Of a DNA stretch of 51,222 nucleotides, positions 26,541 through 35,400 are shown piece by piece; position 1 is the stretch's first letter; each line of letters begins with the position of its first letter. Under the pieces are notes generated by a model. The model made no database searches and was not told where the DNA came from. It worked only from the letters and a program-made list of their open reading frames with translations. This stretch comes from an uncultured Clostridia bacterium (GTDB lineage Bacteria > Bacillota > Clostridia > Christensenellales > UBA1242). The stretch lies in the NCBI GenBank assembly GCA_944384375.1, contig CALWTE010000035.1, forward strand, positions 1 to 51,222. Reading direction: 5' to 3'. Position numbers and translations under genes: made by a program.

Positions 26541-26569
26541 TTTTAAAAATAAATTGTAAGGAGTTTTTT

Positions 26570-27079
26570 ATGAAGGCTAAAACATTTGAAAAAGATTACA
26601 CGCTAGCAGTTGCTATTTGCAATACACTTGATGACAACAAGGCGGAAAATATTGCATTAATTGATATTTCTAACCAAACCGACATCGCCGACTATTTTAT
26701 AATTGCTACAGCAAATAGTACAGTGCACAATAAATCTTTGGTAGATAAGATTGAAGAGACTTGCGAAAATATAGGGCAAAAGGTGATTAGACGTGACGGC
26801 ATATCTGACGGACGTTGGATGGTGCTAGACTACGGCACATTAATAATTCACTTATTTACTCCTGAGTTAAGAGAGTTTTATCATTTGGAAAAAATTTGGA
26901 ATGACGGCAAAAACACTCTTAATATTCAAGGTATAAAGAAACTTGCCGAAAAACAACAACTGCTTGATACACAAAAGGACAAAGATTTAGACAAAGAAAA
27001 GCAAGAAAATCAACCGGATACAAAAGAAAATAGCGACGCAAAAGCAAAAGAATCTAGCGAAGATAGTAACAAGGAATAA
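26570..27079 (+). CDS. rsfS: Ribosomal silencing factor RsfS
   Basis: 169 residues. RsfS binds L14 and blocks subunit joining in starvation. The conserved domain covers ~1-118: DISNQTDIADYFIIATANSTVHNKSL, DGISDGRWMVLDYGTLIIHLFTPELREFYHLEKIW. A Lys/Glu/Asp-rich, probably disordered tail of ~45 residues is added at the C-terminus, longer than usual. First gene of an operon with tsaE 4 nt downstream. Confidence 0.94.
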   Translation: MKAKTFEKDYTLAVAICNTLDDNKAENIALIDISNQTDIADYFIIATANSTVHNKSLVDKIEETCENIGQKVIRRDGISDGRWMVLDYGTLIIHLFTPELREFYHLEKIWNDGKNTLNIQGIKKLAEKQQLLDTQKDKDLDKEKQENQPDTKENSDAKAKESSEDSNKE

Positions 27080-27083
27080 AGTT

Positions 27084-27503
27084 ATGGAATTTATTGCAGA
27101 AAATTTACAAGATACTGCCAAATTTGCTCAAGATTTTGCTAAAAGTCTAAAATCAGGCGATGTTGTTCTACTTTATGGTGATTTGGGTGCTGGCAAAACT
27201 ACTTTTGTGCGTGAAGTTTGTAGAGCGTTAGGTGTTACTGAAGATGTTACTAGCCCTACATTCACATTACTAAATGAGTATTTTGGTAGATTGCCTATAT
27301 ATCATTTTGATATGTATAGGCTAAAAGATTCTCGCGAAGCCATTGAAAGCGGGCTAGACGAAATTTTGCGTTCGGGGGACGGTGTTTGCTTTGTTGAATG
27401 GCCTGAAAAAGTTTCTAGCATTTTGCCTGAAAATTGCTATATATTAAAAATTTCTACACTAGGCGAAAACGGACGCAAGTTTGAATTGACGGAGGCAAGA
27501 TGA
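27084..27503 (+). CDS. tsaE: tRNA t6A biosynthesis ATPase TsaE
   Basis: 139 residues. ATPase of the TsaB-TsaD-TsaE complex that makes N6-threonylcarbamoyl-adenosine at position 37 of ANN-decoding tRNAs. Walker A LYGDLGAGKTTF (~31-42); TSPTFTLLNEY and the Walker-B-like CFVEWPEK are conserved. Its stop overlaps the tsaB start by 4 nt (ATGA). Confidence 0.95.
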   Translation: MEFIAENLQDTAKFAQDFAKSLKSGDVVLLYGDLGAGKTTFVREVCRALGVTEDVTSPTFTLLNEYFGRLPIYHFDMYRLKDSREAIESGLDEILRSGDGVCFVEWPEKVSSILPENCYILKISTLGENGRKFELTEAR

Positions 27504-28618
27504 ATTTTTTAGCGATTAACACAGCAGGCAAGTCCACGCAGATTGCTCTAGTAGTAAATGGCAAGCAAATACTAAATGAATTAGAATTTAGCAAACATAG
27601 CGAGAATTTGTTTCCTTTGCTAAGTAAAACTTTGGAAGAAAATAATTTAAGTTTAGACGATTTTGATACTTTTGCGTGTGTGGTAGGGCCTGGCTCGTTC
27701 ACGGGAATTAGAATAGGCTTAAGTGTGGTAAAGGGATTTGCTTTTGCTAAATCAAAACCATGCATAGGTGTTACCAGTTTGGAATTACTTGCTTATAACG
27801 AAATAAATGCCGATACTTCTAAACCCATTTGCGCTGTGATTAATGCAGGTGCAGATTTAGTGTATCACCAAATTTTTGAGATTATAGAGAAAAACGGCAA
27901 AAGGCAACTAAAAGCCGTCACGCAACCCCGACTAGATAAAATTAAACACTTTACAGGTTTTTTGCATAGCAATTATAAAGATAATGTTACTTTAATTTAT
28001 AATCATAACAACGAGAAAAACACAGGTTTTGCCGATTTACTAGGTGAGAGCAAAGATTTCAAGGTGGAAAGTTTGGTTCTGGCGGTGAATGCAAAAATTG
28101 AAAATAACGATTTTAGCAATGCAGTGACTCTTTCGCCACTATATTTGCGAGTAAGTCAAGCGGAGCAAAATTTTAAAAGTTTAAATTTTAGAAAGGCTAC
28201 TATTGACGACTTGCCAAAAATACTTAAATTAGAAAATCAAGACGACGACTACGATTTGCCGTGGAGTGAAATTAGTGTTCGGCAGAGTTTTGATAACCCT
28301 AATTTTGAATGTTACTTACTAGAAAGTGATGGGGAATGCCTGGGAATGATTTCAATAATGCGCCTAATTGACGAAGCCGAAATTATGCGAGTAATAGTTT
28401 TGCGAAAGGTTCGTTTGCAAGGTATAGCGCAGAAAATGTTTACAAAACTTATTGAGACTTTGCGAGCAAAAAACGTAAAATCAATTTTTCTAGAAGTAAA
28501 TAATTTCAATTACCCAGCAATTTCGTTATATCAAAAGATAGGTTTTATGCAAGTGGGCATTCGCCCAGACTACTATGAGCCAAATCAAGATGCCATTCTT
28601 ATGCGTCTCGATATTTAA
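27500..28618 (+). CDS. tsaB: Fusion of TsaB and a RimI-type acetyltransferase
   Basis: 372 residues. Residues 1 to about 215 are TsaB, the scaffold partner of TsaD: LAINTAGKSTQIAL at the start and VVGPGSFTGIRIGLSVVKGFAFA in the core. From about 225 the sequence is a GNAT domain (FRKATIDDLPKILKLE, RVIVLRKVRLQGIAQKMFTKLIE, FLEVNNFNYPAISLYQKIGFMQVGIRPDYY) of the RimI type, which acetylates ribosomal protein S18 N-termini. The genes are often adjacent in other bacteria; here they are one protein. The acetyl-CoA loop (RLQGIA) is looser than the usual RxxGxG/A. TsaD is not in the window. Confidence 0.93.
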   Translation: MNFLAINTAGKSTQIALVVNGKQILNELEFSKHSENLFPLLSKTLEENNLSLDDFDTFACVVGPGSFTGIRIGLSVVKGFAFAKSKPCIGVTSLELLAYNEINADTSKPICAVINAGADLVYHQIFEIIEKNGKRQLKAVTQPRLDKIKHFTGFLHSNYKDNVTLIYNHNNEKNTGFADLLGESKDFKVESLVLAVNAKIENNDFSNAVTLSPLYLRVSQAEQNFKSLNFRKATIDDLPKILKLENQDDDYDLPWSEISVRQSFDNPNFECYLLESDGECLGMISIMRLIDEAEIMRVIVLRKVRLQGIAQKMFTKLIETLRAKNVKSIFLEVNNFNYPAISLYQKIGFMQVGIRPDYYEPNQDAILMRLDI

Positions 28619-28737
28619 TAAAATTTTGGTTTTGATTTGCACTTTTTCTACTAAAAATTAAAAGTCCATAAAACTAAAGCATTATACAAAAATTTGTTGT
28701 TTATCATATAAATAAAAAAATGCTTTAGGAGTATGTT

Positions 28738-29475
28738 TTGGAATTTAACGGTTTAAATTATATTGAAGCAGGACAGGGCAAACCGATTTTGTTGCTACAC
28801 GGCTGGGGCGCAAATGTTGACGTTTGGTATTCAGTCATGCAAGAATTTAGCCTTGAATATCACGTTTACGCATTAGATTTGTATGGTTTTGGAAAAAGCC
28901 GTGAGCCTAGCGAAAATTTTACTATCTATGACTATGCAAGGGCGGTTGACGATTTTATTACAAAAATTATAGGTAAACCTGTGATTTTAGTGGGGCATAG
29001 TTTTGGTGGAAGAATAGGTTTGATTTTAGGCGATAGCAAAAATGTTGTCGCGCTAGTGCTGGTAGATAGTGCGGGGATAAAACCTAGATTTAATTTAAAA
29101 AAGTACATAAAAGTTCGGCGCTATAAAAAATTAAAGAAAAAGGTACAGCAAGGCAAGGCAGACATGGGCAAATTAGAAAAATTCGGCTCAACTGATTACA
29201 AAAATTTAAGTAAAACTATGCGACAAGTTTTTGTAAATGTAGTAAACGAAGATTTGACCGAACAAGCAAAAAATGTAAGTAAACCCACACTTCTACTTTG
29301 GGGGCGGAAAGATAAAGAAACCCCGAGCTATATGGCGCGAAAATTAAGGCGAAACATTAAAAATTCTAGGTTAGTATATTTAAACGGCGGGCATTTTAGT
29401 TTTTTAGACGATAAAGATAATTTTATTAAAGAATGTTATAAATTCTTTTACGAAAGGAATGAGAGAAATGTTTGA
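28738..29475 (+). CDS. Alpha/beta-fold hydrolase
   Basis: 245 residues. The fold is clear: LLHGWGANVDVW (oxyanion region), nucleophile Ser in VGHSFGGRIG, acid Asp in LLWGRKDKETP, and His in LNGGHFSFLDD. The substrate cannot be told. The start is TTG at 28738 with AGGAG upstream; an ATG at 28733 leads to an early stop. A 7-bp stem (28676-28682 with 28720-28726) ends just before the ribosome site. It overlaps the MurF-like gene by 8 nt and is coupled to it, so a cell-envelope substrate is possible (inference). Confidence 0.88.
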   Translation: MEFNGLNYIEAGQGKPILLLHGWGANVDVWYSVMQEFSLEYHVYALDLYGFGKSREPSENFTIYDYARAVDDFITKIIGKPVILVGHSFGGRIGLILGDSKNVVALVLVDSAGIKPRFNLKKYIKVRRYKKLKKKVQQGKADMGKLEKFGSTDYKNLSKTMRQVFVNVVNEDLTEQAKNVSKPTLLLWGRKDKETPSYMARKLRRNIKNSRLVYLNGGHFSFLDDKDNFIKECYKFFYERNERNV

Positions 29476-31105
29476 TTTTTTTGATTTTTCAAATATGCAC
29501 TTTTACTTTGCTTTGGCGATTGCTTTTGTAAACGCCTTTGTGTTGTGTTTTGAAGGATATAAATTTTTACAAATTATTCAGTTATCAGGCTACCATTCAC
29601 GTGGCTACTTTGACTGGCTAAAAACGTCTGGTGGAATATATGTCGGCAGGCTTGCAATGGTGGCAATACTTAGTGCGGCTTGCTTTATTGTAACCGACGT
29701 AATCTTCCGCGCATATGGCGATTATTACGCATATTTTGGGCTAATTTTCTATTTAGTATTTAGTATAATTTATATTAGCAATGTTGTTTATTTCTCTCCG
29801 CAAAAAATTCCGCTAAAACTCACTAACCGTATGAATAGGGCAATAATTTTAATGTGGATATTAAGTTTTGCGATTACTTTCGGCTTGCTTATTATTACAG
29901 AAAACTACATTCCGTACTTCCGTTTGGGCGGTTTGGCACTTTCTCCACTAATTTTGCCTGTTTTAGTGCCTTTTGTGCATATTTGTCTAAAACCATTAGA
30001 AAAGGCAATTAATCAAAGATTTATCAAAAAAGCGCGTAAAAAGTTGGCACTTTTCCCAGATTTAATCAAAATCGGCATTACAGGTAGTTTTGGTAAAACC
30101 AGCACAAAGAACTTTTTGGCGACAATTTTATCCGAAAAATACAGCGTTTGTGCTACTCCGTTTAACTTTAACACACCGCTAGGAATTACGCGTACAGTTT
30201 TGCAATATTTAGACTACGGCACACAAGTTTTTATTGCCGAAATGGGCGCTAGACAAAATGGCGACATTAAGGAACTATGCGAACTCGTAGAGCCTAAATA
30301 TGGAATTTTAACCGCAATAGGCGCGCAACATATTGCAACTTTTAAAAACTTAGATAACGTAAAGAAAACGAAAGCTGAATTGCCAGAATATTTGGGGAAG
30401 GACGGCGTTTGCGTTTTTGATATGGACAACGAAATTGTTCGCGAAATCGCAAAAAATGCTACTTGTAAAAAGATAAAAGTATCCCTAAAAGACAAGAATT
30501 CAGACGTTTTCGCTAGTGATATAATGACAACGAATCAAGGTACTTCGTTCAAACTTCACTTAGGCGACAAAACTTACGATTGCACGACTAAACTTTTGGG
30601 CTTGCACAATATTAGCAATCTACTACTTTGTGTGGGCTTAGCAAAACAACTAGATTTAACCGACGAACAAATTTTACTCGGTATCCAAAAGGTTATGCCA
30701 GTAGAACATAGATTGCAACTTATCAATGCCAAAAACGACGTAACTATCCTAGACGACACTTACAATTCAAGTATAGACGGTAGCCAAAGAGCGCTAGAAG
30801 TCTTGTCTATGTTTAAAGGTCACCGCAAAATTGTTATCACTCCAGGCCTTGTTGAATTAGGCACAATGGAACGACTAGAAAACTATAATTTCGGTGCAAG
30901 AATTAGCAAAGTTGCCGATTTAGTGGTTATAGTGAATAAAACGCACTACCTGTCTATAAAACAAGGTTTGTTAGATAATAACTTTGATGAAAGCAAAATT
31001 TACGAAGCCGAAAATCTTATTGACACCCAAAATGTCCTTAAAGATATTTTGCAAAAAGGCGACGTTATACTTTGGGAAAACGATTTGCCAGATAACTATA
31101 TATAA
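29468..31105 (+). CDS. MurF-like Mur ligase with N-terminal membrane domain
   Basis: 545 residues. Mur ligases join amino acids to UDP-MurNAc peptides; MurF adds D-Ala-D-Ala. About 155 N-terminal residues contain four membrane segments (e.g. YFALAIAFVNAFVLCFEGY, FGLIFYLVFSIIYISNVVYF, ILMWILSFAITFGLLIIT), replacing the soluble MurF N-domain. The central domain has the ATP loop GITGSFGKTSTKNF (~200), EMGARQNGDIKELC and LTAIGAQHIATF. The C-domain has ILDDTYNSSIDGS. ATG at 29468 fits AAAGGA spacing better than the in-frame ATG at 29459. ddl follows, which agrees with MurF. A distinct membrane-bound Mur-type ligase is an alternative. Confidence 0.85.
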   Translation: MFDFFDFSNMHFYFALAIAFVNAFVLCFEGYKFLQIIQLSGYHSRGYFDWLKTSGGIYVGRLAMVAILSAACFIVTDVIFRAYGDYYAYFGLIFYLVFSIIYISNVVYFSPQKIPLKLTNRMNRAIILMWILSFAITFGLLIITENYIPYFRLGGLALSPLILPVLVPFVHICLKPLEKAINQRFIKKARKKLALFPDLIKIGITGSFGKTSTKNFLATILSEKYSVCATPFNFNTPLGITRTVLQYLDYGTQVFIAEMGARQNGDIKELCELVEPKYGILTAIGAQHIATFKNLDNVKKTKAELPEYLGKDGVCVFDMDNEIVREIAKNATCKKIKVSLKDKNSDVFASDIMTTNQGTSFKLHLGDKTYDCTTKLLGLHNISNLLLCVGLAKQLDLTDEQILLGIQKVMPVEHRLQLINAKNDVTILDDTYNSSIDGSQRALEVLSMFKGHRKIVITPGLVELGTMERLENYNFGARISKVADLVVIVNKTHYLSIKQGLLDNNFDESKIYEAENLIDTQNVLKDILQKGDVILWENDLPDNYI

Positions 31106-31270
31106 TAAAAAGCCAACTTTAAATATAAAAAATTAAATGCTAAAAAATTATTTATCTAATTTTTTCTTAAACTTTAAACAGGGCAGTATAATAACTGTTA
31201 CTAAAATAGGGTAGTATAATAACCGCGACTGTAAAACAATCACTACTAAAATCTATTAGTTTTTTCAAAA
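31106..31270. repeat. Intergenic stretch with a 28-bp tandem direct repeat
   Basis: AGGGCAGTATAATAAC (31180-31195) and AGGGTAGTATAATAAC (31208-31223) are 28 bp apart, each containing a TATAAT. They may be tandem promoter -10 elements, but no -35 is well spaced. The rest is AT-rich with no gene. Confidence 0.55.
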
Positions 31271-31310
31271 ACAAGCACAAGTTTAAATTTTAGCAAGTGC
31301 TTGTTTTTTG
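31271..31310 (+). terminator. Intrinsic terminator
   Basis: ACAAGCAC (31271-31278) pairs with GTGCTTGT (31297-31304), followed by TTTTTTG. It separates the MurF-like gene from ddl. Confidence 0.85.
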
Positions 31311-31493
31311 TTTTTGCCTTTTTGTTACCGTTTTACTAATCTTTTTTCCTGTTTTACTAATTTTTTTACAGTTTTATTAATTTTTTTTGTGCATTTTGTT
31401 CTTTTAATGAATATAAAACCTAAACGCATATGCCATTTTCACATTTTATAAGATAAAATCATATACATTTTAAATTGATTTTAGGGGGAGCAT

Positions 31494-32591
31494 ATGCAAA
31501 ATATTGCGGTAATTTTTGGTGGAAAAACAGTAGAGCACGACATTTCTATCATTACAGGCTTAGGGATAATTAAAAATTTGAGTTTAAAATTCAATATCAT
31601 ACCGATTTATATAGACGTAAACGGCGAATGGTGGACAGGTGAGCATCTAAAGAATAGCGAAACTTTTAAAACTGAACCTAAAGGTAAGCAGTGTTTTTTT
31701 GCTATAAACAAGCCTGAATTATGCGTAAAAACGAAATTTGGTCATAAAAAAATACATATTGACTGTGCGGTAATTGCTTTGCACGGCGGAATTTACGAAG
31801 GTGGTGCTGTGCAAGGTTTGCTAGACTTAGCGGGAGTGCCTTATACTTCGCCTGACGTGTTGGGTAGCGCTCTTTGTATGGACAAAGCCTTGTCAAAATT
31901 AGCTTTCACGAGCCTAAAAGTACTTACGCCTAAATTTATTGATTTTGAAAAAGCAGATTGCAAAAATATAGAAGAAAAAATAGTAGAAAAGTTAAAATTT
32001 CCAGTCATAATTAAACCTGCACGTTGCGGTAGTAGCATAGGTATTACAAAGGTAGAAACAAAAGACGATTTAGCCAAAGCCATTGATAACGCGTTTTTGT
32101 TTGATACCAAAGTTATTGCCGAAGAGTATTTGACGGACGTTCGCGAATTGAATATTTCTGTCTTTAAGGAAAATGGAAAAATCCACATTTCGTCTATTGA
32201 AGAAGTGAAAAATAACGGCAATATTTATGATTTTGACGATAAGTACTTAGATAAACAAGTAGAGCGCGTAGTTCCCGCAAACGTAAATTTAAAAATTATG
32301 GATAAAATCATCAAATATGCCGTGCTGGTTTATAAAAAATTCAGTTTGAATGGCGTCGTGCGGTTTGATTTCTTGCTAAAAGACAACGACATCTACCTAA
32401 ACGAAATAAATACCGTGCCTGGTAGTCTTGCGTTTTATTTGTGGCGTGAGCAGGGGATAAACTTTGCACAGTTGCTTAATATAAACATAAAAAACAGCAT
32501 AACGGAACAAACAGAAAAAGAGAAAATTCGCTACTCTTATAAGAGCAACGCCTTAGCCTGCTTAGACAAAATCCAAACCCTAGAAAAGTAG
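31494..32591 (+). CDS. ddl: D-alanine--D-alanine ligase
   Basis: 365 residues. ATP-grasp enzyme that makes the D-Ala-D-Ala dipeptide for peptidoglycan. The N-terminal VIFGGKTVEHDISIITG, IALHGGIYEGGAVQGLLDLAGVPYTSP and IIKPARCGSSIGITKV are conserved. The metal site is in GVVRFDFLLKDNDIYLNEINTVPGSLAFYLW. ATG at 31494 with TAGGGGGAG upstream. This enzyme supplies the substrate of the MurF-like ligase upstream. I cannot tell a D-Ala-D-Ala from a D-Ala-D-Lac ligase with certainty. Confidence 0.94.
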   Translation: MQNIAVIFGGKTVEHDISIITGLGIIKNLSLKFNIIPIYIDVNGEWWTGEHLKNSETFKTEPKGKQCFFAINKPELCVKTKFGHKKIHIDCAVIALHGGIYEGGAVQGLLDLAGVPYTSPDVLGSALCMDKALSKLAFTSLKVLTPKFIDFEKADCKNIEEKIVEKLKFPVIIKPARCGSSIGITKVETKDDLAKAIDNAFLFDTKVIAEEYLTDVRELNISVFKENGKIHISSIEEVKNNGNIYDFDDKYLDKQVERVVPANVNLKIMDKIIKYAVLVYKKFSLNGVVRFDFLLKDNDIYLNEINTVPGSLAFYLWREQGINFAQLLNINIKNSITEQTEKEKIRYSYKSNALACLDKIQTLEK

Positions 32592-32605
32592 ATTTGCTTT
32601 AAAAC

Positions 32606-32673
32606 TGAATTGCACCCCAAAAGTTGGACGCTTTTAGGGTGCAGTTCACAAAAAGTGACCAACTTTTGGGTCA
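32606..32673. mobile_element. IS-end-like palindromes (possible IS3/IS150-type remnant or MITE)
   Basis: A 43-nt hairpin (32606-32648) has arms TGAATTGCACCC... and ...GGGTGCAGTTCA and contains CCCCAAAAGTTGGAC. It is followed by TGACC...GGTCA with AACTTTTGGG, i.e. the same core reversed. A related unit is at 36140-36178. The core resembles the ends of IS150-type elements as I remember them, but no transposase is present. Confidence 0.55.
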
Positions 32674-32808
32674 GTTAATTTAGTACATTAAATAAATTAG
32701 TCAAAGATAAAAAGTACCACTACACAAAACGTGTATTGTTATAAAAATTTTAAACAACAAAAACCATATTTTATAAAATATATAAAATGAAATAATTATT
32801 CAGTTCCG

Positions 32809-33138
32809 CTACACATTCGGGGTGGTGGTGAGTAGGTAGTTCACTTTTTCTAATAAACTTACGCTTTCGGGAGTGTCGGTTTTTGCGAGAAAGTCCTTTA
32901 TTTGCATTAGTTCGTTTGTGGTGAAAAACATATTGTCAAGGTTAAAATTATTGATTAGGTAAATGCCACCTTTTCTGCCACTATCGGTCACAATCGGCAC
33001 GCCATTCACACTTAGGCTATCTACATATCTATAAATAGAGCGGGTGCTAACTTCAAACTTTTCCGCCAGTTGTTGCGCGGTCATTTTCCCGTTTTGCATC
33101 AGGGTAAGCAACACCCCCATCATAATATAAAGTTGCAT
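32809..33138 (-). CDS. HTH_11 (YafY/DeoR N-terminal type) regulator without sensor domain
   Basis: 109 residues. The HTH is clear: MMGVLLTLMQNGKMTAQQLAEKFEVSTRSIYRYVDSLSVNGVPIVTDSGRKGGIYL (~6-62). YafY-type regulators continue into a WYL ligand domain; here the protein ends after a short helical tail (NELMQIKDFLAKTDTPESVSLLEKVNYLL). It may be naturally short or truncated. ATG at 33138 is preceded by AAAGGAG at 11 nt; an upstream in-frame start would put that ribosome site inside the gene. Confidence 0.82.
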   Translation of the reverse strand: MQLYIMMGVLLTLMQNGKMTAQQLAEKFEVSTRSIYRYVDSLSVNGVPIVTDSGRKGGIYLINNFNLDNMFFTTNELMQIKDFLAKTDTPESVSLLEKVNYLLTTTPNV

Positions 33139-33519
33139 AAGTTTTGCATCTCCTTTATTTTTCTTTTGAAATATTGTATCACTAGAATTTGCATTTGTCA
33201 AACATTTGTTCTAAAATTTGTTAAATTTTGTAAAAAATTTTTTGGCAAATTTGGTGGAAAAATTTTGTTTGATTGTACAATTATTGAGCAATTGTAAAAT
33301 CATGTTTGCTTGAGCATATATAATATATATAGGAATAATATAAAATATATAAGAATAAGAATAGTATACAAAACATAGGAATAGGGAATTCAAATTTTGT
33401 ATATTAATTGCTTATTCAAATTAAACTTACATTATATGAAAACCGCATTTAAAGTTTATATATAAAAATTATCTAAAATCAAATTTTCATTTCATATAAG
33501 CAAAAACCTTGCAAAATTT
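33139..33519. other. AT-rich intergenic stretch
   Basis: No gene. Short direct repeats of TATATAGGAATA-type lie at 33318-33388. The HTH gene promoter should be here, but none is clear. Confidence 0.5.
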
Positions 33520-33546
33520 AAAAAGGCAAATAAATTGCCTAATTTT
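33520..33546 (-). terminator. Probable terminator of murG
   Basis: AGGCAA/TTGCCT (33524-33529 with 33535-33540), a 6-bp stem with a 5-nt loop, followed on the minus strand by TTTTTAAA. It is 41 nt past the murG stop. Confidence 0.6.
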
Positions 33547-33587
33547 TGTCATTTGAAATTTTAAAATTAAGATTGTATTTTATAATA

Positions 33588-34661
33588 TTACGTTTGCGGT
33601 TGTTTGTGTCTATATTTGTTGATTAAATTGCAAATTTTAGTTAATGTATCACTAGGAACGGCGTGTTTTGTGCTGGCTTTGATAACAGGGGACAGTGCGA
33701 TTAACTTTTCAAAACTTTCTTCCAGCGTCTGCTTGTTTAACTGGCTTTCGGGCAGGGTGATTGCATAACCTTTTTGCTCAAAGTAACGCGCGTTTTGTAT
33801 CTGGTCGCCACGACTTCCACGACTAAGCGGAATAATCAGCATAGGTATTTGGTTGCTCAGCAATTCAAACAAAACATTACTTCCGCCACGAGTGATTGCG
33901 ATATCCACAATGCTAAGTAGTGCGGACATATTTTCCACATATTCCACCGCATGATAATCGGCTTTTTTGATTGAATTCATTTTGCCTTTGCCCGTAATAT
34001 GCAGTACTTGATGCGTTTTTAGAATAAAATCAAGACTTTCTTCCACCGCTTTATTGATGCTTACAGCCCCCTGGCTACCGCCGATAACCAGACAAATCGG
34101 CTTGTTGCTCGTTAAATTATATTGCTGTCTAATTCGCGTCTTGTCACTTTGCGAAACCAAAACTTGCTTTATGGGCGACCCCACATAAACGCCGTTTGGC
34201 AGGCTTTCAGCGGTGTCTTTGAAAGAAGTACAAATAATGTCGTAATCTTTGCGCGTGATTTTATTTGCTAGCCCTAGACTAAAATCACTTTCGTGGGCAA
34301 TCATAGGAATACGCAACTTTTTCCCCGCCATAACCACAGGCACAGCCACAAAACCACCCTTGCTAAAAATAATATCGGGCTGAACGTCCTTTAAAATTTG
34401 CTTTGCTTCGCGCTTGCCTTTGAGAAGTTTAAAAGGAATGAGTAAATTTTTCAAGGTTAGCCCGCGTATTAATTTCACCGTGGTAATAGGGTAGAACGTA
34501 ACATTTTCGTACTGCGCAGTTAATTCGCGTTCGGGTCCTGTGTCACTGCCTATATAAATAATGTTATCAAAATGCTTTTCCAGTAACGGAATCAACGCAA
34601 GATTTGGCACAACGTGTCCCGCAGTGCCTCCACCAGTTAAAACAATTGTGCTGTTTGCCAT
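33588..34661 (-). CDS. murG: MurG, lipid II synthase
   Basis: 357 residues. Membrane-associated glycosyltransferase that adds GlcNAc to lipid I to form lipid II. The N-domain has LTGGGTAGHVVPNLALIPLL and FSKGGFVAVPVV; the C-domain UDP-GlcNAc site has LVIGGSQGAVSINKAVEE and the ITRGGSNVLFELLSNQIPMLIIPLS block. ATG at 34661 follows AGGGGTG. It stands outside a division/cell-wall cluster, although ddl and a MurF-like gene are within 5 kb. Confidence 0.94.
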   Translation of the reverse strand: MANSTIVLTGGGTAGHVVPNLALIPLLEKHFDNIIYIGSDTGPERELTAQYENVTFYPITTVKLIRGLTLKNLLIPFKLLKGKREAKQILKDVQPDIIFSKGGFVAVPVVMAGKKLRIPMIAHESDFSLGLANKITRKDYDIICTSFKDTAESLPNGVYVGSPIKQVLVSQSDKTRIRQQYNLTSNKPICLVIGGSQGAVSINKAVEESLDFILKTHQVLHITGKGKMNSIKKADYHAVEYVENMSALLSIVDIAITRGGSNVLFELLSNQIPMLIIPLSRGSRGDQIQNARYFEQKGYAITLPESQLNKQTLEESFEKLIALSPVIKASTKHAVPSDTLTKICNLINKYRHKQPQT

Positions 34662-35255
34662 AAATTCACCCCTAAAATCTTTAACTATAGTATATGTAAA
34701 ACATTATAAATTATGTAAATCAAAGCAATTTGCTAGTTTTTTCATAAATTTTCAAACAAATCTACAAAAATCACCTAATTTTGTTTTATTGTTGCTTTTT
34801 GCTGTAATTCAAAATTAAAACTGATTATTTGTTATTTTGTTTTATAAGAAAAATGAGAATTGTGTTTAGTAATTTGATTCTGCTTATTCCTAGAAACATT
34901 TTATATATAGAGGTAATGCAACCGGTTAAAGCACTAGAACCTTGATAAGTTGGTAATTAATAATTGTTCATTAGTAATGACATATCTAATATAATATTAT
35001 TTGTTTAGTTTTGAAATTAAAAAAATTTATCTACTAAAAACCAGTAAAGCGATAAAAAATGCTAGTTTTTGTATTATTTTATCAATTTTATTATAAATTT
35101 TTAGAAATTTGCGTTTTTTGTTTTACTTTTACTTAATGAATATGATATTATTAAACTAATAGTTAAGTTGTTCCACAAATTGTTAAAACTAGCAAAAGTC
35201 TTGCAAAATTATTTAACCAAAACATAATTGCTAATACTTACATAAATTGTTAAAT
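34662..35255. other. AT-rich intergenic stretch
   Basis: About 590 nt with no gene. It should contain the murG promoter (TATACT- and TATAAT-like boxes occur near 34690-34715 on the minus strand, without a good -35). No RNA or terminator is clear. Confidence 0.5.
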
Positions 35256-35400
35256 CTTGTGGAAAACTAAAGATAAAAAAGGGAGCAAAAAGATATGCAA
35301 AACAAGATTTTTTGCCCTTACCTAAGCCAAATGTGGATAACTCAGTGGGGGGGGGGTATCGGTTAGCAAATAACAAATTTGTGGCTACAAATTTGTTGCC
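35256..35400. repeat. G10-containing repeat element, copy 1
   Basis: About 140 bp that recurs at 47913-48055. It starts with CTTGTGGAAAACTAAAGATA, carries a GGGAG ribosome site, a small ORF, a run of exactly ten G (35347-35356) and ends with GCTACAAATTTG. Both copies lie upstream of BspA-type genes. Confidence 0.85.
35295..35366 (+). CDS. Small ORF across the G10 tract (copy 1, short frame)
   Basis: ATG at 35295 with GGGAG 9 nt upstream encodes MQNKIFCPYLSQMWITQWGG then GIG and a stop. The counterpart at 47952 starts MINKNFCPISSQIWITQGGG. With the tract at ten G the frame closes nine bases after it; one more G, or a -1 slip on the G run, would join it to the 193-codon frame downstream. The two copies differ in this part mostly by amino-acid-changing substitutions, so real translation is uncertain. 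Confidence 0.45.
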   Translation: MQNKIFCPYLSQMWITQWGGGIG

